From Streptomyces spectabilis (GTDB lineage Bacteria; Actinomycetota; Actinomycetes; Streptomycetales; Streptomycetaceae), in the NCBI RefSeq assembly GCF_008704795.1, contig NZ_CP023690.1, positions 1,932,501 through 1,996,500 of the forward strand: a stretch of DNA of 64,000 nt. The letters are read 5' to 3'. The position numbers and the translations under genes were made by a program. Below, piece after piece: positions 19,160 to 31,538 of the stretch (position 1 is the first letter of the stretch; the number at the start of each line of letters is the position of its first letter). Under the pieces are notes generated by a model. The model worked only from the letters and a program-made list of their open reading frames with translations, was not told the DNA's origin and searched no databases.

Positions 19160-19600
19160 CTACCCTCCCGTGGGCAGGTCGGTGCGCGGCGCCGAACCCA
19201 GGTGCACGCCCACCCTCTTGACCAGCAGCGTCATCTCGTACGCGACCAGGCCGACGTCGGAGTCCGCGTCCGCGAGGACGGCGAGGCAGCTGCCGTCTCC
19301 CGCGGCCGTGACGAAGAGGAACGCGTCGTCGAGCTCGACGACGGTCTGTCTGACCTTGCCCGCCTCGAAGTGGCGCCCGACGCCCTTGGCGAGGCTGTGG
19401 AAGCCGGACGCGACGGCGGCGAGGTGCTCGCTGTCCTCCCGGGTCAGGTTCTTGGACACGCCCGTCGGCAAGCCGTCGCCGGAGAGGACGAGTGCTTTGC
19501 GGATGCTGGCGACGCGCTCCACCAGGTCGTCGAGGAGCCAGTTCAGCTCTCCCGATCCCCCGGTCGCGGTGGTGCGTGTGTCGGCCTTCGGTGCGGTCAT
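19160..19600 (-). CDS. cvnB: conservon roadblock/LC7 protein CvnB
   Basis: The 146-residue roadblock/LC7-fold protein (LNWLLDDLVERVASIRKALVLSGDGLPT, then FLFVTAAGDGSCLAVLADADSDVGLV) is likely to act as GTPase-activating or scaffold partner of CvnD. Its ATG overlaps the cvnA stop (19597-19600), giving translational coupling. No membrane segment. Confidence 0.92.
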   Translation of the reverse strand: MTAPKADTRTTATGGSGELNWLLDDLVERVASIRKALVLSGDGLPTGVSKNLTREDSEHLAAVASGFHSLAKGVGRHFEAGKVRQTVVELDDAFLFVTAAGDGSCLAVLADADSDVGLVAYEMTLLVKRVGVHLGSAPRTDLPTGG

Positions 19601-22600
19601 CGACCGTCCCCCTCAGATGTCGTTCCTGGTGCTGTGCCGTCAGGGGCGGTGTCGCCCGCGGCGTTCTCTTCGCGGCCGCGCTGCCAGCCGCGCTGGAGCG
19701 AGGCCATGCGGCTGCGTACCTCGTCGGCGTCGCGCTCCTCCGGCCCCCCGGCGGCCGGGGCTGTGTCACGCTCCGTGCGGCGTCCGGGGCCTTCCTTGAG
19801 CTGGGGGGCGAGGTTCGCCTGCCGGACCCTGCGCGGCAGCCCTCCCAGGGCGGGCCTGCCGGTGTCCTGGGGCGCCGTGCGGGGCGGCGTCTCGGTGCTG
19901 CCTGCGGCCCGGTCCATGGCTTCCCTGTCCGTCCTCGACGCCCGGTCCGCACCGGGCGCTGTCTCCGTGCGGGTCGTGCCCCGGAGCGGGTCCGTCGCCG
20001 GGCGGCGCCGGGGCAGCGGCCGCGGGTCCGCCTGGGGGTCGCTCCGCTCCGGGCGGGGCGGCGTCAGGTCGGGCCAGCCGTCGTCGGTGCGCGGGCGGCG
20101 CGGCAGTTCGAGGCCCGCGCGGTCGGCCGCGGCGTCCCGGACGGGGGCGCTGTCGGTCCGGGCGTTCGGCGGGGTCGGGCCGGTCGGCCAGGTGTCGCGG
20201 CCGGTGCGGCCGCCCGGGGTGTCGCGGCGGGCCCGTGCATCGTCGCCGCTGTCGGGGGCGTCCGTGTCCCGCGCGCGGGTCGAGCCGACGCGGCGGCCGT
20301 GCGAGGAAACCAGCTTCGGCGCGCTGCGGCGCGGCAGGGGCACCGGGCCCCCGGGGGCCCGCTCGTCGTCCAGGAGGTCGTCGCGGCCGGGGAGGTCGTA
20401 GGCGGTGGGGCCGGTGGCCCGGGCGGGCTCGTCGAGCACCGGTTCGCGCGCCTGCTGGTGCTGCTCTCCGGGGCTGTCGGTGGCGCGGCGGCGGGGGCGG
20501 AACAGGCCGCCGCGCTCGCTGTCGGCGTCCTCCAGGTCACCGAGTTCGCCGAGGGAGCCCGAGAAGCCCTCCAGGCTCGCCATGCCGACCGGTGCCTCCA
20601 GTTCGACCGGCCCGTCCAGGATGGAGGCGGGCAGGCCGGGGAGCTGGACGGGGACCTGGGCGAGGGCCGCGGCGCGGTCGCCCGCCGGGTCGCCGCCCAC
20701 TGGGGTGGCGGGCTGCGGCCGGTCGAGGCGGAACCCGACGCCGCCGGTGTCCGGTACGTCATCCGTGAGCAGGGACTCCGGGATGAAGACGACAGCAGTC
20801 GTGCCACCGTAGGGAGACGGCTGCAAGGAGACGCGGACACGCTGGCGTTGGGCCAGACGGCTGACGACGAAGAGGCCGAGGCGGTCGGTGTCGGACAGCT
20901 CGAACTCGGGTGTCTCCGCGAGGCGCAGATTGGCGTCGAGGAGCGCCTCGGACGCCATGCCGAGGCCCCGGTCGTGGATCTCCAGGGTGAAGCCGTTGGC
21001 CACGTGGTCCCCCAGGACCTGCACCGCGGTGTGCGGGGGCGAGAACACCGTGGCGTTCTCCAGGAGCTCGGCGAGCAGATGGGTGAGGTCGGCGACGGCA
21101 GGCCCGGTGACGGCGATCCGGGGCAGTCGGCGCACTTCGATGCGTTCGTAGTCCTCGACCTCGGCGACGGCCGCGCGTACGACGTCCATGAGCTGGACGG
21201 GCTTGCGCCATTGCCGGGAGGGCGCGGCGCCGGAGAGGATCACGAGGCCTTCGGCGTGCCGCCGCATGCGGGTGGTGAGGTGGTCGAGGCGGAAGAGGTC
21301 GGCCAGTTCGTCGGTGTCCTCGGTCCTGCGCTCCATGGTGTCGAGGAGCGTCAGCTGCTTGTGCAGCAGGACCTGGCTGCGTCGGGCGAGGTTGACGAAC
21401 ACCTCGGAGACGCCGCGGCGCAGGTCGGCCTGTTTGACGGTGGCCTCGACGGCGGCGCGCTGCAGGGTGTTGAGGGCCTGGCCTACCTGGCCGATCTCGT
21501 TCTTCTCGTAGCTGAGGCGGGGCGCTTCGGTCTCCACGTCGACCTGCTCGCCCGCCGCGAGCCGCCGCAGCAGGCCGGGCAGGCGCACACCGGAGGCCTC
21601 GTGGGCCTCCAGGCGCAGACGGCGCAGGTCGCGGATGAGGCCGCGGCCGATGCGGACGGAGAGCACGATGGAGACGACCACGGCGAGCAGGCCGACCACA
21701 CCGGCGATGGCCAGTTGCACGATCACACCGACGGCCTCGGGGCGGGCCCGGTCGCGCAGCCGGTCGATGGCCGCGTCGTTGCGCTCGGCGAGACCCAGGA
21801 GGACCTTGTCCGCCTCCTGGTTCCAGTCGGAGGAGGTGACCGCGCGCGGGGTGCCGGGGCCGGACTCCGCGAGGGTCTTCTCGGCGTCGCGCAGGCGGGC
21901 GGTCTCAGCGCCGTTCCAGTACCGCTCGTAGCGGGCGCGCTCGCCGTCCGGGAGCTGGGCGAGGCTGTTGTCGAGGAGCAGCGAGCGCTGGGCCATCAGG
22001 TCGGTGACCTGGCGGATCTCGCCCTTCGTGACGGTGCCCGTGACCAGGGCGGAGGCGATCAAGGCGTCTTCGCGGGAGAGGAGTTCACGGGCCTGGTCGA
22101 CGCCGACGAGGGCGCGGCTCTGCGCGGTGATGCTCACGTCGTCCAGGGCGTTGAGCGTCGTCAGGAAGCCGTAGCAGGGGTCGGTCAGACGCGTGTACAT
22201 CTTCAGCGCCTTGTCGCGGCTGATGGTGCCTTCCTCGACGGTGCGGCGCAGGGCCTTGATGCCCGCGAAGGCGTCGAGGACGGTGGTCAGGCGTTCCTCG
22301 GAGTGGCCGTCGAGGACGTCGCGGGAATCGGAGTCGTCGGCGGCGGACCTGACCTTGGCGACGAGTTCGTCCGTGGCGTCGCGGCTGCTGCGCAGCGCGG
22401 CGAGCGCGTCCGACGCCCGTGGGTCCGCGAGGTAGACGAGCGTCTGACGCCGCTCCTCCTGGACGACCTGCACGGTGTCCTGGATGGGCTTGGCCAAGTC
22501 GTCGATGATGTACGCGGTGTCGATCAGCTTGTTGGCTTCACGCCCGGTCACGAAGGTGGCGAATCCCCAGATCGCCGTGAGGGACACGAGCGGCACGAGC

Positions 22601-22647
22601 AGCAATGCCACGATCTTCCGGCGGATCGACTTCCCGCGAAAGCGCAT
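19597..22647 (-). CDS. cvnA: conservon sensor histidine-kinase-like protein CvnA
   Basis: Membrane receptor of the conservon complex, 1016 residues. In order: cytoplasmic N-terminus MRFRGKSIRRK; first membrane helix about 11-30; extracytoplasmic helical nitrate-sensor-like domain about 35-310; second helix about 325-350; HAMP-like linker; ATPase domain with N-box ELLENATVFSPP near 525 and DRGLGM near 560. A Pro/Arg-rich disordered tail runs from about 630 to the end. No clear phospho-accepting His box (H-E-x-x-N/T/H) is seen, as is usual for CvnA. ATG at 22647 with AGGGGAGG just upstream is chosen; an in-frame start 17 codons earlier lacks support. Confidence 0.9.
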   Translation of the reverse strand: MRFRGKSIRRKIVALLLVPLVSLTAIWGFATFVTGREANKLIDTAYIIDDLAKPIQDTVQVVQEERRQTLVYLADPRASDALAALRSSRDATDELVAKVRSAADDSDSRDVLDGHSEERLTTVLDAFAGIKALRRTVEEGTISRDKALKMYTRLTDPCYGFLTTLNALDDVSITAQSRALVGVDQARELLSREDALIASALVTGTVTKGEIRQVTDLMAQRSLLLDNSLAQLPDGERARYERYWNGAETARLRDAEKTLAESGPGTPRAVTSSDWNQEADKVLLGLAERNDAAIDRLRDRARPEAVGVIVQLAIAGVVGLLAVVVSIVLSVRIGRGLIRDLRRLRLEAHEASGVRLPGLLRRLAAGEQVDVETEAPRLSYEKNEIGQVGQALNTLQRAAVEATVKQADLRRGVSEVFVNLARRSQVLLHKQLTLLDTMERRTEDTDELADLFRLDHLTTRMRRHAEGLVILSGAAPSRQWRKPVQLMDVVRAAVAEVEDYERIEVRRLPRIAVTGPAVADLTHLLAELLENATVFSPPHTAVQVLGDHVANGFTLEIHDRGLGMASEALLDANLRLAETPEFELSDTDRLGLFVVSRLAQRQRVRVSLQPSPYGGTTAVVFIPESLLTDDVPDTGGVGFRLDRPQPATPVGGDPAGDRAAALAQVPVQLPGLPASILDGPVELEAPVGMASLEGFSGSLGELGDLEDADSERGGLFRPRRRATDSPGEQHQQAREPVLDEPARATGPTAYDLPGRDDLLDDERAPGGPVPLPRRSAPKLVSSHGRRVGSTRARDTDAPDSGDDARARRDTPGGRTGRDTWPTGPTPPNARTDSAPVRDAAADRAGLELPRRPRTDDGWPDLTPPRPERSDPQADPRPLPRRRPATDPLRGTTRTETAPGADRASRTDREAMDRAAGSTETPPRTAPQDTGRPALGGLPRRVRQANLAPQLKEGPGRRTERDTAPAAGGPEERDADEVRSRMASLQRGWQRGREENAAGDTAPDGTAPGTTSEGDGR

Positions 22648-23214
22648 GGCCTCCCCTAGATCGGGCCCCTTGCAGCCGCGCGAATGGCCCAGGGGCACGC
22701 ATGTGCGTCAACAAACGGCGTGAGCCTACTACTGACACACGAGCAACTCGAAGGCACGTCCGGACGCTTTTCAGCCGTGACGCGAAACGGACGTCGGGAG
22801 TTGTCCGCCCATTGCGGGAGATTGCCTCCCGCATGCGCCGCGCCCCGGGCGACCCCATCCCCCTTGCCGCAAAGGCCAGTTGGCCTGAAGTGTGCGACGA
22901 CGGGAACCGATCACCCTTTCGAGTGACGTCTCGCGTGGAGCGGGAATCATCGGCGGGGCCCGTTCGTCGATCAGTACGGAAGGTGAGCGCGAGGTCGAAC
23001 GGATGGGCGAGGCGACCGAGTGGGGCGCGCGGGGGCCGCACGACGAGGGGCGCGGGTTCGAACGGGCATGTACGGCTTGGCGGATGGCGTAAAGCAGCGT
23101 AAACCGGGCAGCAGCCAGGGAGTCGGACAGGAGACTCTCGGTGGCCGCGGGGCGCGGGACAGCGTGTGTGCGACACGCGTCGCGCCGTAAGGCAGCGGGG
23201 GGAGTGACGAGTTG
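22648..23214. other. 567-bp intergenic region between divergent cvnA and a membrane-protein gene
   Basis: No gene is supported. Near the cvnA side there is a short palindrome ACGCA-TG-TGCGT (22697-22708). Promoters for both directions should lie here, but I could not assign boxes. The sequence is less GC-biased than the flanking coding DNA around 22700-22780. Confidence 0.35.
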
Positions 23215-23988
23215 ATGAGCACGACGGAGCACGACACGGCGCCGCGGAAGGGCGCACACGGTGAAGCGGATGGCCCGGAGGTGAAGGTGGCCGCGCGACA
23301 GGAGGCCGGACAGGCCGTGGCGGGTCCACCTTGGCGGGCCGAGCGCGCGCGGAGACGTGAGCTGCACCGGGCCGAGCGAGACGCCATCGCCGGATCGGGT
23401 GGCGGCGAGCCGCAGGGCGTGGAGCTGCCGGACGTCGAAGCACGCCAGCGCCTCCCCGTACAGGAGACACGGAGCGCCGCACGCCGGGCCGCCCTTGAAC
23501 GCGCCGCCCCGGACCGAGCCGAGCAGCGGGAAGCCGACACCGGCGGCCCGGTCACGCGAACGGGAGGCGAGCACTTGGGACTCGACGCGTATGAGGCACG
23601 GCGGCCACTGTGGATCGAGGAGCCCGCTGTCCGCCGACGCCTCCCGGACCCGGTGCGCACCGCCGCCGTACGGGCCGTGATCATCGTGGCGTTGACCCTC
23701 ATCCAGGCGATGACGGCGTTCTTCTGCGCGATGGCCGGGTCCTGGCTGGCCTTTCCCATGGTGCTCAGCAGCGTCGCCAGCACGGTGGCTGCCACCTGGG
23801 GCGTCCTCGACGTCTGGGTGACCCGCCAGGTCTGGAGCCAGCGCAACGGCGTCGTGTCGGCGCCCAGCAGCACGGCACGCCAACTCCGGCGCGAGCGGCG
23901 CAGGGCCCGCCGGGCGGCTCGCGCGACCGCCCGCGCCAAGGAGGGCATACGGGGGCGGGGCGCGGCGCGACAGCTGTCGCACTCCTGA
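23215..23988 (+). CDS. hypothetical membrane protein with charged N-terminal tail
   Basis: Not recognised. About 257 residues. The first ~145 are hydrophilic, rich in Ala, Arg and Glu, and probably disordered or helical. Two membrane helices follow (about 152-173 and 177-197, AVIIVALTLIQAMTAFFCAM and AFPMVLSSVASTVAATWGVL). The tail is very Arg-rich (RRERRRARRAARATARAKEG). This suggests a small membrane-anchored protein with a basic cytoplasmic end. ATG at 23215 is used; an in-frame TTG at 23212 is better spaced from GGAG. It is divergent from cvnA and may or may not be linked to it. Confidence 0.65.
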   Translation: MSTTEHDTAPRKGAHGEADGPEVKVAARQEAGQAVAGPPWRAERARRRELHRAERDAIAGSGGGEPQGVELPDVEARQRLPVQETRSAARRAALERAAPDRAEQREADTGGPVTRTGGEHLGLDAYEARRPLWIEEPAVRRRLPDPVRTAAVRAVIIVALTLIQAMTAFFCAMAGSWLAFPMVLSSVASTVAATWGVLDVWVTRQVWSQRNGVVSAPSSTARQLRRERRRARRAARATARAKEGIRGRGAARQLSHS

Positions 23989-24023
23989 CGGGGCGCCGCA
24001 CCTCGCCGACCACACCTCTTCAC

Positions 24024-24049
24024 TGCGGGTTGCGGGTTGCGGGTTGCGG
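24024..24049. repeat. heptamer tandem repeat TGCGGGT
   Basis: TGCGGGT is repeated three times followed by a partial copy. It lies in the gap between convergent genes ending at 23988 and 24180. A weak hairpin (CCGGGCG-N5-CGCCCGG, 24083-24101) follows and may be the terminator. Confidence 0.8.
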
Positions 24050-24179
24050 TGTGTGGCTTGCGGCTTATGGGCGAGGCCCCCCCCGGGCGTACGCCGCCCG
24101 GCCGGTAGCACGTGCCGCGCGCCGCAGTCCGGGCCACCACATGCGCCCTGCGTGCCGTCACACTGCGTCCTCTGTGCCG

Positions 24180-25721
24180 TCACAGCGCGGCCGCGAGCCT
24201 GGCCCGCAGCTCTCGTCGGGCTCGCATGAACGCGCGCGGGCGGTCCACCGCCAGGACGGCGGTCGGGCGACCCTCGTACTCGTACACCGCCAGGAAGCCA
24301 TCGTCGTCCGGGGCGAGACCACCTTCCTCCACGCGGACCGTGGCCTCGGTGGGGCGGTGGCCCGCGAACTGGAGACGGGAGCCGTACTGATCCGACCAGA
24401 AGTAGGGGAGAGCGTTCGCGGTCTCCACGGTGCGGGCTGCGAGCAAGTTGCGTACAGCTACGCGGGGTTGCTCCGTGGCACTCGTCCAGTGCTCGGCACG
24501 GACGCCACCGACACGGGCGACGTCGCCGACGGCCACCACCTCCGGCAGGGCGGTCACGCAGCCCTGATCGCAGGGGACTCCGCCGCGCAGCTCCCCACGG
24601 CCACCGTCGAGCCATGTGTGCTCCAGCCAGGCGGTGTTGGGGTACGCGCCGATGCCGACGATCACAACGTCGGCGGGCAGTAGGCGACCGTCGGCGAGCT
24701 CCACTGCGGCGACCCTGCCGTCCGGGGTGGACGCTGAGGCCGTCCACGCGGAAGCCGTTCGCGTGGCCGAACGAAGCCCGGGGCGCAGGCCCGCGACGCC
24801 CGTGCCGGTGAGCAGCCGCGCGCCGCCCCGCCGGTGCAGGTCGGCGCAGAACACGGCCATGTCCGGGCCGAGTTGAGGGACCAAGGGCAGCGGCGCCGCC
24901 TCCACGACGGTGACGTCATGGCCGAGCGTCACGCACGACGACGCGGTCTCCGCGCCGATGAAACCGCCGCCGATCACCACGACTCGGCGGGGGCCGCTGG
25001 TCAGCGCGGTGCGTAGAGCGCGGGCGTCGTCGAGGGTGCGCAAGGTGTGGACCCCGGCGAGGGGCGGGCCCGGCAAGCTCCGGGCCGCCGCGCCGGTAGC
25101 GATGACGACGCCGTCGCCGATGACCGCGCGGCCGTCGGCGAGCAGTACGGCGCGGCTGCCCGTGTCGAGGCCGCTGGCGGGGGTGCCGAGGAGCCATTCG
25201 GCGTCCAGGTCCGCCAGTTCGTCGGCGTCGGCCAGGGCGAGGGTGGGCTCGTCGGTGGTGTCGGAGGCCGGGGCGGTGCTGGTGCTGGGGCCGGGCGTGC
25301 CGGGAGTACGGACCGCGTCGGCCGTCGGAGGCGTACCGGTCGCGTCGGCACCCAGGGCCGTGGCGGCGGCACCGGGGGCCGTGGCGGCGGCGGGGGCCGT
25401 GCCGGTGGCGGCGAGCGTGAGGGCCGGGCCGGTCGCATCGGCTGTCGGGGGCGGGCCGGTCACGTCGGCCGTCGGGGCCGTCGGGGCCGGGCCGGTCACG
25501 TCGGCCGTCGGAGCGGCGATGGCCCCATCGGCCATGGACGCCTTGGGGCCCGGGCCCGAGGCCGGGCCCTTGAGGAAGGACTTGGACAAGGGTGGTCGGT
25601 CGTAGGGCATGTGGGGTTCCGCGCCGATGACCACCAGGCGGCCGTCGAAGCCCTGGGCGCGCAGCTCGCGGACCGCGTGGAGCCCGGCGAGGGAGGCGCC
25701 CACGACGATGACCGTCCTCAT
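24180..25721 (-). CDS. FAD-dependent ferredoxin reductase (Rieske electron-transfer type) with repeat insertion
   Basis: Pyridine-nucleotide-disulfide-fold reductase, probably passing NAD(P)H electrons to the adjacent Rieske ferredoxin. 513 residues, against about 400 usual. The FAD site VIVVGASLAGLHAVREL and the segment YDRPPLSKSFLKG are normal. Residues about 53-160 are then an unusual Ala/Pro/Thr-rich insertion built on PTADVTGP-like repeats. The domain resumes at LADLDAEWLLGTPASGLD, with the NAD site VVVIGGGFIGAETASS, IVGIGAYPNTAWLE and VVAVGDVAR. It overlaps the ferredoxin stop (ATGA, 25718-25721). It is probably part of the demethylation island across the IclR gene. Confidence 0.88.
   Translation of the reverse strand: MRTVIVVGASLAGLHAVRELRAQGFDGRLVVIGAEPHMPYDRPPLSKSFLKGPASGPGPKASMADGAIAAPTADVTGPAPTAPTADVTGPPPTADATGPALTLAATGTAPAAATAPGAAATALGADATGTPPTADAVRTPGTPGPSTSTAPASDTTDEPTLALADADELADLDAEWLLGTPASGLDTGSRAVLLADGRAVIGDGVVIATGAAARSLPGPPLAGVHTLRTLDDARALRTALTSGPRRVVVIGGGFIGAETASSCVTLGHDVTVVEAAPLPLVPQLGPDMAVFCADLHRRGGARLLTGTGVAGLRPGLRSATRTASAWTASASTPDGRVAAVELADGRLLPADVVIVGIGAYPNTAWLEHTWLDGGRGELRGGVPCDQGCVTALPEVVAVGDVARVGGVRAEHWTSATEQPRVAVRNLLAARTVETANALPYFWSDQYGSRLQFAGHRPTEATVRVEEGGLAPDDDGFLAVYEYEGRPTAVLAVDRPRAFMRARRELRARLAAAL
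25242..25565 (-). repeat. in-frame low-complexity repeat tract within the ferredoxin reductase gene
   Basis: About 324 bp of related short repeats encode P-T-A-D-V-T-G-P and degenerate forms. At DNA level GGGCCGGTCACGTCGGCCGT recurs almost exactly near 25450 and 25490. The length is a multiple of three and the frame stays open. It sits between the first FAD-binding strand-helix unit and the rest of the FAD domain. Confidence 0.85.
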
Positions 25722-26074
25722 GCGGCGGAGCCCTCCCCCGCCGCCGCGCCCGCCTCGGCCGGGATCGAAGGCGCGTCTGTCACATGGACGTGGACCATGC
25801 CCTCCACGACGCTCACGCGGTGCGTGCGCACGGGGCGGCGCGCGGGCAGGCAGGTCGGTTCGCCCGTCCTGAGGTCGAACGAGGCGGCGTGCAGGGGGCA
25901 TTCGATCTGGCAGCCTTCCAGCCAGCCCTCGGAGAGGGAGGCGTCCTGGTGGCTACAGGTGTCGTCGATGGCGTACAGGGCGCCGTCGGCGTTGAACACC
26001 GCGATGGGCGGGGTGGTGTCGAGACGGGCGGACGCGCCGGCGGGGAGGTCGTCGAGGCGGCAGACGGGAATCAT
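25718..26074 (-). CDS. Rieske [2Fe-2S] ferredoxin
   Basis: Small Rieske ferredoxin (118 residues) of the phenylpropionate/cinnamate-dioxygenase ferredoxin type. The cluster ligands are in CSHQDASLSEG and CPLHAASFD, giving the C-x-H ... C-x2-H pattern. It would carry electrons from the reductase encoded next to it to a Rieske terminal oxygenase. The only such oxygenase in the window is at 32746-33861, the last gene of the divergent operon. The C-terminal tail is Ala/Glu-rich. Confidence 0.92.
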   Translation of the reverse strand: MIPVCRLDDLPAGASARLDTTPPIAVFNADGALYAIDDTCSHQDASLSEGWLEGCQIECPLHAASFDLRTGEPTCLPARRPVRTHRVSVVEGMVHVHVTDAPSIPAEAGAAAGEGSAA

Positions 26075-26143
26075 GGCGTCCCTCTGGATCTCTCGGTCGG
26101 ATGTGGTGGAAAGCTGGGCCCGGACCGGAGCGGTTGGGCCGGG

Positions 26144-26254
26144 TCGGTGCTTGGCTCGGTGCCTCAGGCTTGACTCGGTGCCTCGTGCTTGGCTCGTGGC
26201 TCGCGCTTGGCTCGGTGCCTCGGTGTCTCGGTGCTTGGCTCGGTTCGTGTGGCC
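26144..26254. repeat. degenerate tandem repeat, unit GCTTGGCTCGGTGCCTC
   Basis: About five imperfect copies of a 17-19 bp unit lie in the spacer upstream of the ferredoxin gene. Several phases remain readable, but I see no credible protein. The rest of 26255-26637 is GC-rich spacer with further short imperfect repeats and no supported gene. Confidence 0.8.
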
Positions 26255-26637
26255 CGACGGGTGCTCGGCTCCCGGCAGGGGTGGAGCTTCGGTGCCCGGA
26301 CAGGACCGGAAGTTCGGTCTCCGGTCGGGTGCCGGGGCTCAAGCCCTGGTCCGGACACGGAGGTTCGGGCTTCTGACCTGGAGTGGAGGCTCAGGTCCTG
26401 GCCGGATGCGGCGAGGCCCCGGTGAGGCCCGAGGTCCGCGCCGAGTCCCGGGCCGAGACGTCCGGCCCCGGCCAGGTCGGGATCCGGCGAGGGGGAAGCT
26501 CAACTCCCGCCCGGAGCCCGGCCACAGCCGCGGCCGCAGCCCTGACCCCGACCCCATATCCAGCTCTGTCAGGAGACCTCAGCCCTGTCCGGCCCCGTTT
26601 CGGCTGAGGACTCTTCGGTAACATGAAGTTTCATATG

Positions 26638-26663
26638 GCGCACCACGTAGTGCTATGCGCAAC
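26638..26663. promoter_or_regulatory. candidate IclR operator upstream of the regulator gene
   Basis: GCGCA (26638-26642) and TGCGC (26656-26660) form an interrupted inverted repeat, with a nested GCAC/GTGC pair inside. GCGCAAC ends the site (26657-26663). The same GCGCAAC core recurs before the operon that the regulator precedes. It lies 80-105 bp upstream of the IclR start, in the least GC-rich part of the spacer. Confidence 0.5.
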
Positions 26664-26744
26664 AGAATCCGGTGGGACGCCCACGGAGTCAAGGGCTTCC
26701 CTGAGACGCGGCGTCAATCGCCGCCGAGTGGTGAGAGTTGAGAT

Positions 26745-27593
26745 ATGACCCGCACGCCGAAAAGCCCTGACCAGACCGAGGAGCCGCGTCAGGACGCGGC
26801 GAAGACCGGAAGGTCCCGCGCGCGGCAGTCCCGCGCGGCCGCGGGCTCGGTGCAGTCCGTGGACCGGGCCGTGAGCGTCCTGGAGATCCTCGCCCGGCAC
26901 GGCGAGGCCGGGGTCACGGAGATCGCCGACGAGCTGGGCGTGCACAAGTCGACGGCGTTCCGGCTGCTCGGGGTCCTGGAGAACCGAGGCCTCGTCGGCC
27001 AGGCCAAGGACCGCGGCAAGTACTTCCTCGGCGCGGGCGTGCTGCGCCTCGCGGGCGCCGCGGCCGTGCGCATGGACATCTCCCAGGAGGGCGGCCCCGT
27101 CTGCCGCGAACTGGCCGACGAGCTGGGCGAGACGGTCAACATCGCGGTCCTCGACGACGACGCCGCGGTCAACATCATGCAGGCGCGCGGACCCGCGTCC
27201 GTGACCGCGCAGAACTGGCTCGGCCGCCGCACCCCGCTGCACGCCACCTCCAGCGGCAAGGTGCTGCTCGCCCATCTCCCGACGACGCTGCGCGAAGGCC
27301 TGGTCGCCCGGACGCTGCCGCGGCTCACCGAGCGCACCGTGACCGGCACGGTGGCGCTGCGGGGCGAGCTGGAGACCGTCGTGGAGCGGGGTTTCGCGAC
27401 GGCCGTGGAGGAGTTCGAGGTGGGCCTCGCCGCCGTGGCCGCGCCGGTGCGCGCGCACGACGGCAAGGTGATCGGGGCGCTCAGCGCGTCCGGGCCGGTG
27501 TACCGGCTGACCGAGGACCGGCTCACCGAGCTGGCCAAGCGCACGGTCGCGGCGGCCGTGGACCTGTCACGCCGCATGGGCTACGGCCTCTGA
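26745..27593 (+). CDS. IclR family transcriptional regulator
   Basis: DNA-binding regulator of 282 residues. A charged N-terminal extension (1-35) precedes the IclR winged helix (SVDRAVSVLEILARHGEAGV, then IADELGVHKSTAFRLLGVLE) and a C-terminal effector domain (about 110-280) with the typical TPLHATSSGKVLLAHL segment. It lies between the leftward ferredoxin/reductase pair and the rightward demethylation operon, so it is the obvious candidate to control both. The effector may be glycine betaine or a derivative (inference). The ribosome site is weak (TGAGAG about 8 bases upstream). Confidence 0.92.
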   Translation: MTRTPKSPDQTEEPRQDAAKTGRSRARQSRAAAGSVQSVDRAVSVLEILARHGEAGVTEIADELGVHKSTAFRLLGVLENRGLVGQAKDRGKYFLGAGVLRLAGAAAVRMDISQEGGPVCRELADELGETVNIAVLDDDAAVNIMQARGPASVTAQNWLGRRTPLHATSSGKVLLAHLPTTLREGLVARTLPRLTERTVTGTVALRGELETVVERGFATAVEEFEVGLAAVAAPVRAHDGKVIGALSASGPVYRLTEDRLTELAKRTVAAAVDLSRRMGYGL

Positions 27594-27702
27594 CCACGAG
27601 CCGCACCCACGGGGCGCCGTCGGCGTGCCGCCGGGCGTTCGCGTTCACCCTTTGACGGCCTCTTGACGGCTCCTCGATGCCGCTCGCACGATGTTCCTGA
27701 TA

Positions 27703-27760
27703 GCGCAACGAACCGTGGAGTACGCAACAACAGCCCGCGTTTGCGCGCACTCGCGCAACG
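27703..27760. promoter_or_regulatory. direct repeats of CGCAAC before the demethylation operon
   Basis: GCGCAACG occurs at 27703-27710 and 27753-27760, with CGCAAC at 27723-27728 between them. The spacings are 20 and 31 bases. The same core is present before the IclR gene. I read this as a probable regulator-binding region of the operon starting at 27784. Confidence 0.5.
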
Positions 27761-27783
27761 GTCCCCCGCAGAGGAGCCTGGCC

Positions 27784-31508
<3,725 letters not shown>

Positions 31509-31538
31509 CCCCTCCCCCACCGCCCCCCTGGAGACCGC

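Noticed and set aside
26101..26376. Possible small ORF through the 17-19 bp repeats
   Set aside because: The translation is repeat-driven and lacks a start with a ribosome site.
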